Shown here piece by piece: positions 15,664 through 23,178 of a stretch of 64,000 nucleotides of DNA. The DNA comes from Nonomuraea solani (GTDB lineage Bacteria; Actinomycetota; Actinomycetes; Streptosporangiales; Streptosporangiaceae), in assembly GCF_900108335.1 (NCBI RefSeq), contig NZ_FNVT01000013.1, forward strand, positions 62,001 through 126,000, given 5' to 3'. Within the stretch, counting starts at the first letter, position 1; each line of letters opens with the position of its first letter. The position numbers were made by a program, and so were the translations under genes. The notes beneath the pieces are model-generated. The model had not been told where the DNA came from. It saw only the letters and a list, made by a program, of their open reading frames with translations, and did no database searches.

Positions 15664-15679
15664 TTGGTCGTAATACCAA
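15664..15679. promoter_or_regulatory. Operator palindrome TTGGT-N6-ACCAA, copy 1
   Basis: TTGGTCGTAATACCAA lies in an AT-rich stretch with -10-like TAATTT sequences just downstream (15681-15686), 45 nt before the SBP start. An almost identical element, with the same spacing and the shared ATACCAAC end, lies at 36268-36283 in the GH31 promoter. The most obvious ligand is the divergent ROK regulator. Confidence 0.6.
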
Positions 15680-15723
15680 CTAATTTTAAGAGGACATCCC
15701 CCACTCCGAGAAGGGAGCGAGCG

Positions 15724-17364
15724 ATGCCGGACTCCACGACTCGCCGCGGGTTCCTCGGCCTGGTCGGCGCGAGCGTTCTGGTAGCGGGCTGCGCCGAGAA
15801 GAAGACGGTCTCCAAGGGCACGGCGGTGGCCGCGGACAAGCTCAAGAACCTGGTACCCACCAGGATCCCGTTCGACATCCCCGGCCTCAAGCCGGACCTG
15901 CCCGGCAGCGAGTTCGTCGCGCCCGGCTTCCTGACCCGCCCGGCCACCATGGTCCAGGCCGTCACCACCAAGCCGCTGACCAGCGGCAAAGAGGTGACCG
16001 CGATGACCCCGCTGTGGGGCACCGTGCCGCCCGGGCTGGGGAGCAACTCCTACTACGACACCGTCAACGAGCGCCTGGGCGGCACCGTCCGCTTCAACAT
16101 CTCCGACGGCAACACCTACGGGCAGAAGCTCAGCACCCTCCTGGCCAGCGGCGACGTGCCCGAGATGGTCATGGTGCCGAACTGGGAGCTCATCAAGATC
16201 GCCCACTTCACCGAGGCGGCCAACAAGCTCTTCGCCGACCTGTCCCCCTACCTGGCCGGCGACAAGGCCAAGGAGTTCCCGCTCCTGGCCAACTACGACA
16301 CCGCCGCCTGGCAGTACGGCGTCTTCGGCGGCGTCCTGCAGGGCATTCCCTGGCAGAACGACCCGTTCCCGTTCGCCACGTTCGTCCGCCAGGACATCCT
16401 GCAGGAGATGGGACTCCAGCACCCCAAGGCCGGCGACGACCTCATCGCGCTCGGCAAGGCGATCACCGATCCGAAGAAGAAGCGCTGGGCCTTCGGCGGC
16501 GCCCTGGAACAGGAGATGCAGCGGGCCTTCGGCGCGCCGCGCGAGTGGCGCAAAAAGAGCGACGGGACCCTTGAGTACAAGTACGAGAGCGCCGAGTTCG
16601 CCGCCTCCGTCGAGTTCATGACCAAGCTCTTCGACGCCGGGTACGTGCACCCGGACGTCGTGGCCAACAAGGACGCCGACAACAAGGCCATCTTCGGCAG
16701 CGGCGAGATGGTCATCTACCGCGACGGCCTCGGCGCCTGGCACGAGGCCCTGGGCCGCTTCCAGGCCGACAACCCGAAGTTCGACATGCAGATCGTCGAC
16801 CCGTATCCCGCGCACGCCGGCGGCACCCCGATCATGTGGCGCAACGAGCCCGCCAGCATGTTCGTCTTCATCAAGAAGGGCCTCGGCGACGCCCGCACCC
16901 GCGAACTGCTCGCGCTGTCCAACTGGGCCTCGGCACCGTTCGGCACGCAGGAGTACGAGTTGGTCTTCAACGGCGTCGAGGGCGCGCACTACAAGGTCGA
17001 GAACGGCAACATCAAGCAGACCGCGCTCGGGCGCAAGGAGGTCGCGCCGACGTACATGTTCCTGTCGGGCCGCCCCAACGCCAACGAGAAGAGCCAGTAC
17101 AAGGGTCTCGTCCAGAGCCTTTGGGACTGGTCGACCAAGGCGTCGAAGCTTCTGGAGAACGACCCGTTCGTCGGGATCCGGGTGGAGACGCCCTCCAAGA
17201 TGGCCGGGCTGGTCACGCCCACCGAGGACAAGATGCAGGAGATCTTCCGCGGCAAGCGCCCGGTCTCCGAATGGCCCAAGATCGTCAAGGAGTGGCAGGC
17301 CCAGGGCGGGAACGAGGCGCGCGAGTTCTACATGAAGGTCGCGCGCGAGAACGGCAGGTTGTAA
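15724..17364 (+). CDS. ABC sugar transporter, lipoprotein substrate-binding protein (LplA-type)
   Basis: 546 residues from ATG 15724 with GAAGGGAG upstream. The N-terminus combines a twin-arginine motif (TTRRGFLG) with a lipobox (VAGC), so a Tat-exported lipoprotein is predicted. The length and the ATMTPLWGTVPPGLG...SNSYYDTVNERLGG start fit the long family-1 binding proteins of the LplA/YtcQ type, which pair with LplB and YtcP permeases as here. It should bind an oligosaccharide outside the membrane. First gene of a three-gene operon without an ATPase. Confidence 0.92.
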   Translation: MPDSTTRRGFLGLVGASVLVAGCAEKKTVSKGTAVAADKLKNLVPTRIPFDIPGLKPDLPGSEFVAPGFLTRPATMVQAVTTKPLTSGKEVTAMTPLWGTVPPGLGSNSYYDTVNERLGGTVRFNISDGNTYGQKLSTLLASGDVPEMVMVPNWELIKIAHFTEAANKLFADLSPYLAGDKAKEFPLLANYDTAAWQYGVFGGVLQGIPWQNDPFPFATFVRQDILQEMGLQHPKAGDDLIALGKAITDPKKKRWAFGGALEQEMQRAFGAPREWRKKSDGTLEYKYESAEFAASVEFMTKLFDAGYVHPDVVANKDADNKAIFGSGEMVIYRDGLGAWHEALGRFQADNPKFDMQIVDPYPAHAGGTPIMWRNEPASMFVFIKKGLGDARTRELLALSNWASAPFGTQEYELVFNGVEGAHYKVENGNIKQTALGRKEVAPTYMFLSGRPNANEKSQYKGLVQSLWDWSTKASKLLENDPFVGIRVETPSKMAGLVTPTEDKMQEIFRGKRPVSEWPKIVKEWQAQGGNEAREFYMKVARENGRL

Positions 17365-17383
17365 CACCCATGAGGAATCACGC

Positions 17384-18370
17384 ATGGGCGCGGTAACCAC
17401 CAAGCGGCCTGTCCGGCGCGGCGCGTCGCCGTCCGGATCGGCCGCCGCCCCGCACCAGCCGACCTGGCGGGCCAAGCTGCGCAGAGACTGGCCGCTGCTG
17501 GTCATGAACCTGCCGATGCTGCTGGTCGTCCTCGCCTTCTGGTGGATTCCGGCGCTCGGCAACGTGATCGCGTTCCAGGACTACAACCCCTACACCGGCG
17601 GCATCACCGGCAGCCCGATCATCGGGTTCACGAACTTCGCGCTGCTCCTGCAGGATCCGCAGTTCCTGCGCGCCGTCGCCAACACCCTGTCGATCACCGC
17701 CTTCCAACTCGTCTTCTACTTCCCGATACCGATCATGCTGGCGCTGCTCCTGAACAGCATCGTCTCGGCCCGGCTGAGAGCGTTCGTGCAGGGCGTGGTC
17801 TACATGCCGTTCTTCTTCTCCTGGGTGCTGGTCGTGGCCATCTTCCAGCAGATGTTCGGCGGGGCGGGCCTGCTGGCGCAGATCCTGCGGGAGAACGGTC
17901 GCGATGCCGTCGACTGGATGACGAACTCCGACACGTTCATCCTGCTCATCACCTCCCAGACCATCTGGAAGGACGCCGGCTGGGGCGCGATCATCTTCCT
18001 GGCCGCGCTCAGCACCATCGACCCGAACCTGTACGAGGCCGCCGCCGTAGACGGCGCCCGCCGCTGGCGTCGCATGTGGCACATCACACTGCCCGGCCTG
18101 CGCCCGGTGATCGTCCTGCTGCTCATCCTGCGACTCGGCGACGCCCTGAACGTCGGCTTCGAACAGTTCATGCTGCAGCGCAGCGCCGTGGGCAGCGAGG
18201 CTTCCGAAGTGTTCGACACGTTCGTCTACTGGTCGGGCCTGCGCACCGGCGACCTCGGGTACGGGGCCGCGGCCGGGCTGTTCAAGGGCCTGGTGGGCCT
18301 GCTGCTCATCGTGGCGGCCAACCGGGTGGCGCACGCGCTCGGCGAGCGAGGGGTGTATTCCAGGTCATGA
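17384..18370 (+). CDS. ABC sugar transporter permease (LplB-type)
   Basis: 328 residues from ATG 17384, GAGGA upstream. A polar N-terminus of about 40 residues precedes six predicted membrane helices. The cytoplasmic EAA loop reads YEAAAVDGARRWRRMWHITLPGLRP, the contact site for the ATPase. LNSIVSARLRAF and YMPFFFSWVLV are typical of LplB. It forms the membrane channel with the next gene; the stop overlaps the next start as ATGA. Confidence 0.93.
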   Translation: MGAVTTKRPVRRGASPSGSAAAPHQPTWRAKLRRDWPLLVMNLPMLLVVLAFWWIPALGNVIAFQDYNPYTGGITGSPIIGFTNFALLLQDPQFLRAVANTLSITAFQLVFYFPIPIMLALLLNSIVSARLRAFVQGVVYMPFFFSWVLVVAIFQQMFGGAGLLAQILRENGRDAVDWMTNSDTFILLITSQTIWKDAGWGAIIFLAALSTIDPNLYEAAAVDGARRWRRMWHITLPGLRPVIVLLLILRLGDALNVGFEQFMLQRSAVGSEASEVFDTFVYWSGLRTGDLGYGAAAGLFKGLVGLLLIVAANRVAHALGERGVYSRS

Positions 18371-19278
18371 CGGCACTGACATCCAGGAAGCCCGCCAAGC
18401 TGGCGCCGTGGGAAGAACGGCCTTCACCGGCCGGCCAGTTCGGCAAGGGCGGCCTGATCACGCTGATCCTCGTGGCCGTCCTCGGCCCTCTCTACACGAT
18501 CGTCCTGACCAGCCTCAGTTCCTCCGCCACCGTCAACAAGGCGGGCGGGCTCGTGCTGGTGCCCGACGGGATCACGTTCGAGGCGTACCGGCAGATCTTC
18601 TCCGACACGGTCGTCAGCCAGGCCGTCCTGGTCAGCACCGGCATCACCGTCGTCGGCACGCTGATCAGCGCCGGGGTGAGCATTCTCGGGGCGTACTCGC
18701 TCTCGCGCCCCGGCTCCTTCCTGCACCGCCCGCTGCTGTTCAGCGTCCTGCTGATGTTCGTGTTCTTTCCCGGCATCATTCCCGTGTACCTGATGGTGAG
18801 CGGGCTGGGCCTGAAGGACAGCTACTGGTCGCTGATCCTGCCGACGGCGGTGTCGGCGTTCAACGTGGTGGTGCTGCGCTCGTTCTTCATGAGCATCCCG
18901 AACGAGGTCCTGGACAGCGCCCGGATAGACGGGGCCGGGGAGTTCCGCATTCTGTGGCGCATCGTGCTGCCGATGTCGAAGGCGGTCACGGCGGTGGTGG
19001 CGATGTTCTACGCGGTCGGCTACTGGAACGCCTGGTTCAACGCGATGCTCTACATCGACGACACCCGCAAATGGCCCTTGGCCTTGATCCTGCGCCAGTA
19101 CGTCGTGGACTCCAACCCGCTGCCGGCCGCCACGGCGGGTGTGACGGGCGACGCCCCACCGACGCTGGCCATCAAAATGGCGATCGTGGTCATAGCCGTG
19201 ATCCCGGCCTTGATCATCTACCCCTTCGTACAACGTCACTTCACCAAGGGCGTGATCGTCGGCGCCATCAAGGGCTGA
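18367..19278 (+). CDS. ABC sugar transporter permease (YtcP-type)
   Basis: 303 residues, coupled by ATGA to the preceding permease. It has six membrane helices, the EAA-type loop LDSARIDGAGEFRILWRIVLPMSKAV and the conserved end RHFTKGVIVGAIKG of this permease family. Neither this operon nor the one at 28-34 kb encodes an ATP-binding subunit, so both presumably use a shared MsmK-type ATPase encoded elsewhere. Confidence 0.93.
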   Translation: MTALTSRKPAKLAPWEERPSPAGQFGKGGLITLILVAVLGPLYTIVLTSLSSSATVNKAGGLVLVPDGITFEAYRQIFSDTVVSQAVLVSTGITVVGTLISAGVSILGAYSLSRPGSFLHRPLLFSVLLMFVFFPGIIPVYLMVSGLGLKDSYWSLILPTAVSAFNVVVLRSFFMSIPNEVLDSARIDGAGEFRILWRIVLPMSKAVTAVVAMFYAVGYWNAWFNAMLYIDDTRKWPLALILRQYVVDSNPLPAATAGVTGDAPPTLAIKMAIVVIAVIPALIIYPFVQRHFTKGVIVGAIKG

Positions 19279-19439
19279 CAGGCAAGGTCCCGGCAAAAGG
19301 TGTTCGCACTAACCGCAGAAACCCCCTCGGCAGGCGCCGACAGTCACCGAGACCCATCCGTCTTCCCGGTCGAGGCCTCCGCCAGATCAGCCCACACGAC
19401 ACGGCGGCCGCGATTAACAAGCACTGTGCCTTGGCGGAT

Positions 19440-19879
19440 GGACAGCCTGGCGGGACGCCTGCGCCGGAGTCATGCGGGACTGGGACGGCCTCCTCGCGGG
19501 ATACGCGGCCGGGGTGGACTGGGCCGGTGTCGTGGTTCTGGCGGGAACTGTCCGCCGCGCACCCGGACGCGCTGGTGCTGCCGTCGCGGCGGGAAAGCTC
19601 CGAGCGCTGGTACCAGAGCATGGACCGTACGGTGCTGGTGGGGGCGCGCCACCTGATGAGCGGAGACCCCGCCGGAGGGCGGGGGCCGTTGGTCGCCACT
19701 GCCAACCCGAGCAGGTCCGCGCCACCGTGCCGGCGCACCGGTTGCTGGAATGGCAGCCCGCCGACGGCTGGGAGCCCTTGTGCGCCGCACTCGACCTCCC
19801 GGTTCCCGACGAGCCGTTCCCTCACGAGAACACCACGGCCGACATGCGGGCCCGGATCGGTGACCTCGACCGCCGATGA
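19440..19879 (+). pseudogene. Sulfotransferase-family remnant with frameshifts
   Basis: Three pieces of one protein appear in two frames: MRDWDGLLAGYAAGVDWAG (from 19472), then WFWRELSAAHPDALVLPSRR and ERWYQSMDRTVL in another frame (about 19535-19640), then RLLEWQPADGWEPLCAALDL and PVPDEPFPHENTTADMRARI back in the first frame to the stop at 19879. These match the C-terminal half of actinobacterial sulfotransferase-like proteins in order. The PAPS-binding N-terminus is missing. At least two frameshifts and a 5' deletion make a functional product unlikely. Confidence 0.75.
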
Positions 19880-19909
19880 CGCACCCCATGCACGCGGTGG
19901 GCGATCGTC

Positions 19910-20440
19910 CTACCTGGTGTGGCGGTAGCCATTGCTGGCGGGCAGGAAGAAGAGCACGATCGCGGTCAGCGCCAGAATCGCGACCGGTCCGTCGAAGATC
20001 AGCGAGAGCGTGGGCATGGCGATGAACAGGTCGGCCACTTTCAGCAGCAGGGAGATGGCGAGAATCACCGTGGCGAAGAACCTGGTGACCCGGCCGCCGC
20101 GAAGCGCGAGCCCGGCGAGCAGCGCAAGGACGAGTGACCAGAAAATGGTGCTGTAGGCCAATCCTGAGTAGATGGCGTACAGGCTCTGGGCGCGCTCGGA
20201 CAGGGGGTCGATCATGTCCGGAGTCACCGGTTCGTCGCCGGAGTTCTGGTTCGCGGCGATCTGGCTTTTGACCGCGTCCATCCCGGAGATGAGGATCCCC
20301 GCGGCGCTCACCACGTTGAGGACGGCGGCGCCCATGGCCGCGATCGCCGCTCCCGTCAGCGTGGCCGGCCGTCCTTGGTTCGTGTCGCGCCGGCGCGAGG
20401 AGTCTAAGCGGGTGGGAGCATGCTGGTCGTACGTGGACAT
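19910..20440 (-). CDS. Four-helix membrane protein of unknown function
   Basis: 176 residues from ATG 20440. A polar N-terminus (about 25 residues) precedes a hydrophobic helix (AAIAAMGAAVLNVVSAAGILIS, about 30-52), an extracytoplasmic loop rich in Asn, Glu and Pro, and three more helices (about 88-113, 118-140, 145-168). I recognise no family motif. An imperfect 42-bp repeat shared with the next minus-strand gene lies upstream and may carry the promoter. Confidence 0.7.
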   Translation of the reverse strand: MSTYDQHAPTRLDSSRRRDTNQGRPATLTGAAIAAMGAAVLNVVSAAGILISGMDAVKSQIAANQNSGDEPVTPDMIDPLSERAQSLYAIYSGLAYSTIFWSLVLALLAGLALRGGRVTRFFATVILAISLLLKVADLFIAMPTLSLIFDGPVAILALTAIVLFFLPASNGYRHTR

Positions 20441-20504
20441 TCGGGAGTCTCTCCTCTGAATCGTTGGGGATGCCGGGCTGAAATCGCCTTGGGCCGGGAT
20501 GAGG

Positions 20505-20546
20505 ATGCGGCCGGTCTTCTTCCGCTCCGGTTTCGTACCGTTGAGC
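20505..20546. repeat. Shared upstream element, copy 1
   Basis: Matches 21106-21155 at 38 of 42 positions once an 8-nt insertion in copy 2 is allowed. The conserved end reads CGTACCGTTGAGC. Both copies lie 65-95 nt upstream of minus-strand genes for envelope proteins in the same orientation, suggesting a duplicated promoter module. Confidence 0.65.
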
Positions 20547-20588
20547 GCAGCGGGCCGCCGTCACCTCTTCAGCGAGTCGGTTCGTGGA

Positions 20589-21011
20589 TTACCGCACGCA
20601 CTTTTCCGATGCTGTCCAATAGGGCTTGTTCGACGGAGTGAGGTCCCTGACCTTTTCTGACGCGAGCGAACCCTCGACATAGCGTTTGAGGTCATTCGCG
20701 TTGCCGTACTTCAACGAGACTTCCGCCACGCAGGAAAGGACGGACTCAGGCAGGTCCTTGGCATCCGGCTCGCTCATCAGCTTCTTCAGCAGGGCGGCCT
20801 TGGTGACGCCTCCGCGAGGGCTTGGCCGGGGGGTCTTCTTTTCGCCGGCCGCGACGGTGGGGCTGGAGTCCTGGCCGGCGCCGGTCGTGGCGGTCCGGAC
20901 GGCGTCGGTCGTGGCGGTCCGGACGGCGTCGGCCCCGGAGCCACCGCAGGCGCTGAGGCCGGCGCACAGGATCGCCAAGGCGAAGAGCCAGGCAGCGCGC
21001 GATAAATGCAT
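20589..21011 (-). CDS. Small lipoprotein of unknown function
   Basis: 140 residues with a lipoprotein signal (LSAC-GG, cysteine at residue 22). The next part is low complexity and holds the octapeptide DAVRTATT twice in tandem. A conserved-looking C-terminal domain of about 75 residues (TKAALLKKLMSEPDAKDLPESVLSCVAEVSLKYG...KPYWTASEKC) has two cysteines that may pair. No family recognised. Likely tethered to the outer face of the membrane. Confidence 0.75.
   Translation of the reverse strand: MHLSRAAWLFALAILCAGLSACGGSGADAVRTATTDAVRTATTGAGQDSSPTVAAGEKKTPRPSPRGGVTKAALLKKLMSEPDAKDLPESVLSCVAEVSLKYGNANDLKRYVEGSLASEKVRDLTPSNKPYWTASEKCVR
20883..20930. repeat. Two exact 24-bp tandem units inside the lipoprotein gene
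   Basis: 20883-20906 and 20907-20930 are identical and encode the doubled DAVRTATT octapeptide. Its length of 24 nt keeps the frame, so copy number can vary without loss of the protein. Confidence 0.9.
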
Positions 21012-21105
21012 GGGATTCTTTCTTTGGATACGGATGACAGCGGCGTTCCCGCCGTCCGCGAGTTGGGCCGGCTCCCGCCGCTCGTCCGACGGAGGAGTGG
21101 ATGTT

Positions 21106-21155
21106 ATGCGGCCGCTCTTCCGTTCTTCTTCCGTTCTGGTTCCGTACCGTTGAGC
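21106..21155. repeat. Shared upstream element, copy 2
   Basis: Second copy of the element at 20505-20546, with an extra TTCCGTTC that creates an internal direct repeat (TTCCGTTCTTC / TTCCGTTCTGG). It lies between the divergent genes starting at 21011 and 21261. Confidence 0.65.
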
Positions 21156-21260
21156 ATGGGTTCGGACCTGCGGACAGCGGCGTGAAGCGGCGATGCCGGA
21201 ACGAGATCTCAGGCTGCGATGATCGCCCCGGCCTGGCCCCGTTTCGAGGAAGACGACCGC

Positions 21261-22055
21261 ATGAGGCTTTGGGCGCTCGCCCTGACGATCACGTCCGTTG
21301 CCCTGGTCGTCCCGCCGTCGGCCGTTGCCGAGACTCGCCTCGACCCCGTCGCCGCGCTGCGCCGCCAGCTCGCGAGCGGCAACGCCGTGACGTTCTCGAA
21401 CGTCACGGTCTTCAAGTCCTGGGATGGAGAGCCGCGGACCTTTCGGCGGTCAGGGGTCCATGAACTGGCGCGCGGTGAGGTCATCGCGAGCGAGTTCCTC
21501 GAACCCAAGGATGGCAAGGACCCCGAGCGTTTCATCATCTTCCCGGACCGGTACTACGAGCAGTCCTCCTTCTGGGGCAAGCGTCTGCCGGAAGGCAAGA
21601 GCTGGGGGGTCACCAAGGAGAAGTGGCCCCTTGCCCTGACCTGTGGCGATATGCGGCTGAGCCACCCCGCGACGCTCAAAGCCCTGCTCGCCGGCACCAA
21701 GGCCAAGCGCCCGGCCGGCGTGTACGACGGCACCCGCACCACCCTGCACGAGGGGATCATCACGCTGGGCGAGGTCGCCAAGGCGGATCCCGACCTCCGC
21801 GTCCTCAATAGCAGGCCCACAGGCACATACGCCCAGGTCCGCATCAACTGGAAGCTGTGGATAGGGAAGGACCAGCTCGTCCGCCGATGCCAGAGTTCCT
21901 CCTTGTTGCCCGGCTGGCCGGGGAAAGACGACTTGGAGCCCATGCAATTCGTCGACGATGTCCGTCTGTCGCGGTGGGGCCGCGCGACCGACATCGAACC
22001 GCCCGCAGCCGATCAGGTGGCGACCCACGACGAGCTCATCGACGCCCCCGAATAG
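21261..22055 (+). CDS. Secreted protein of unknown function
   Basis: 264 residues from ATG 21261, GAGGA upstream. A signal peptide (MRLWALALTITSVALVVPPSAVA-ET) is followed by a beta-rich domain with alternating strands (NAVTFSNVTVFKSWDGEP, KRPAGVYDGTRTTLHEG, YAQVRINWKLWIGKDQLVRRC). The strand pattern and the line WKLWIGKDQLVRR recall LolA/LppX-like lipoprotein-carrier folds, where such a strand reads IWIDKxGLPxR; this is a weak similarity. It is divergent from the small lipoprotein gene. Confidence 0.65.
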   Translation: MRLWALALTITSVALVVPPSAVAETRLDPVAALRRQLASGNAVTFSNVTVFKSWDGEPRTFRRSGVHELARGEVIASEFLEPKDGKDPERFIIFPDRYYEQSSFWGKRLPEGKSWGVTKEKWPLALTCGDMRLSHPATLKALLAGTKAKRPAGVYDGTRTTLHEGIITLGEVAKADPDLRVLNSRPTGTYAQVRINWKLWIGKDQLVRRCQSSSLLPGWPGKDDLEPMQFVDDVRLSRWGRATDIEPPAADQVATHDELIDAPE

Positions 22056-22129
22056 GCCCCTGTCGCGCTTGTCAGCGGAGCTTCACCATGCGGGTACCGT
22101 CGTCCCGGTCACGGCGGACCGCCTCGACG

Positions 22130-22687
22130 TCACCCGGTGAAGATGTCCTCCGGCAGGAACGCCGACACCAGGAAGCTGGGCACGTCCACGAGCTGACTGA
22201 CCTTGAGGTCGACGGCGACGCTGCAAATCGCGTACGCCTGCTGCGCACCCCACCCCCGCTCCCCCAGGTGATCGATCATCTCCAGCAGCGCGTTACGCGC
22301 CGCCAGCGTCGCGTCCTCGGCCACCACCTCGCCGTCCCTGCTCACCGACATCCCCGTCGTGGCGTAGAACCGCCGCGGCGCCGCGAAGGGGGCCGCCACC
22401 CAGTAGTCGGAGCGGGCGAACCGCGGCCCCCTGATGCCCTTGGCCGCCGCCTCCCCCGGGTGCACGGTGAACCGTACCCGCAGCGTCGCGTTCATCTCGA
22501 TCGCGGTGCCGCACGCCTCGCAGTCGCCCTGCGCGAAGTGCGCGTCCCCGGCCGAGAACAGTGCCCCCGGCGTGTCCACCGGCAGGTACAACCGCGTGCC
22601 AGCGCCGAGCTGCTTGATGTCCACGTTGCCCGCCTGCTCCCTGGGCGGAATCGTGCGCAACCCTGTCGCCCCGGCCGAGCCGGGCAC
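22130..22687 (-). pseudogene. Acetamidase/formamidase, N-terminally truncated
   Basis: 185 residues, opening with GTG 22687, correspond to the C-terminal half of the acetamidase/formamidase family (FmdA/AmdA): LRTIPPREQAGNVDIKQL, YLPVDTPGALFSAGDAHFAQGD, CGTAIEMNATLRVRF, then SVAVDLKVSQLVDVPSF. Normal members have roughly 300 residues or more; the first half is absent and upstream sequence does not continue the protein in any frame I could find. Either a decayed remnant or, less likely, a short active form. Confidence 0.75.
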
Positions 22688-22758
22688 CGCGCCGGCACCA
22701 TCTCAACCGAGAGCCGCCTCCTTCTTCACCGGAAGCTCTCTTCTGAGGACGCCTTCGG

Positions 22759-23106
22759 TCAGTGCAGGAAGAGGATCTGGGCGAGTGCGATCTCCGCCGC
22801 CCCGACCGCCGACACGATGCCCACCACCTTGTACGGAGACCCTTCCGCGTCCTGGACGCCATCGGCGTGCGTCTCCATGATCATGAAGCACATGCCCGCG
22901 TAGCTCAGAGCGGCGGTGACCAGGACGCCGATGACGCTCGTTCCGCCGAATTCCCCGGCGACCAGGTGGAAGTAGCCCAGTTGCAGCACGACCAGCGCGA
23001 CCACCGCCGGCAGGCCCCATCTGATCCAGGGGTTCGTCCACAAGCGCCGGCGGGGCTCAGGGGGCGTGGGTATGGGGCTTTTTCGCTTGCGCTTTTGTCT
23101 TCCCAC
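22759..23106 (-). CDS. Small membrane protein
   Basis: 115 residues from ATG 23106. A Lys/Arg/Pro-rich head (GRQKRKRKSPIPTPPEPRRR) precedes three predicted membrane helices at about 28-50, 55-75 and 92-113. No family recognised. It is followed by the truncated acetamidase; the two may have been one transcript. Confidence 0.65.
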   Translation of the reverse strand: MGRQKRKRKSPIPTPPEPRRRLWTNPWIRWGLPAVVALVVLQLGYFHLVAGEFGGTSVIGVLVTAALSYAGMCFMIMETHADGVQDAEGSPYKVVGIVSAVGAAEIALAQILFLH

Positions 23107-23138
23107 GCCCGTACAACGAACCTGGCGATCGGTGAGGT

Positions 23139-23170
23139 TCCGAGGGCGCCCGGCGAAAGGCGCCCTCGGA
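23139..23170 (-). terminator. Terminator hairpin after the GH74 gene
   Basis: Arms 23139-23150 and 23159-23170 pair perfectly over 12 bp (TCCGAGGGCGCC) around an 8-nt loop, 9 nt after the GH74 stop on the minus strand. There is no clear U tract, as is common in actinomycetes. Confidence 0.75.
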
Positions 23171-23178
23171 GTGAGCTT

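Noticed and set aside
15664..15679. DasR (dre) site
   Set aside because: The dre consensus is a tighter TGGTCTAGACCA dyad; here the arms are TTGGT and ACCAA with 6 nt between and no CTAG core.
19300..19928. Open frames in this region taken as intact small genes
   Set aside because: Recognisable sulfotransferase sequence jumps between frames, so none of the frames alone encodes a complete protein.
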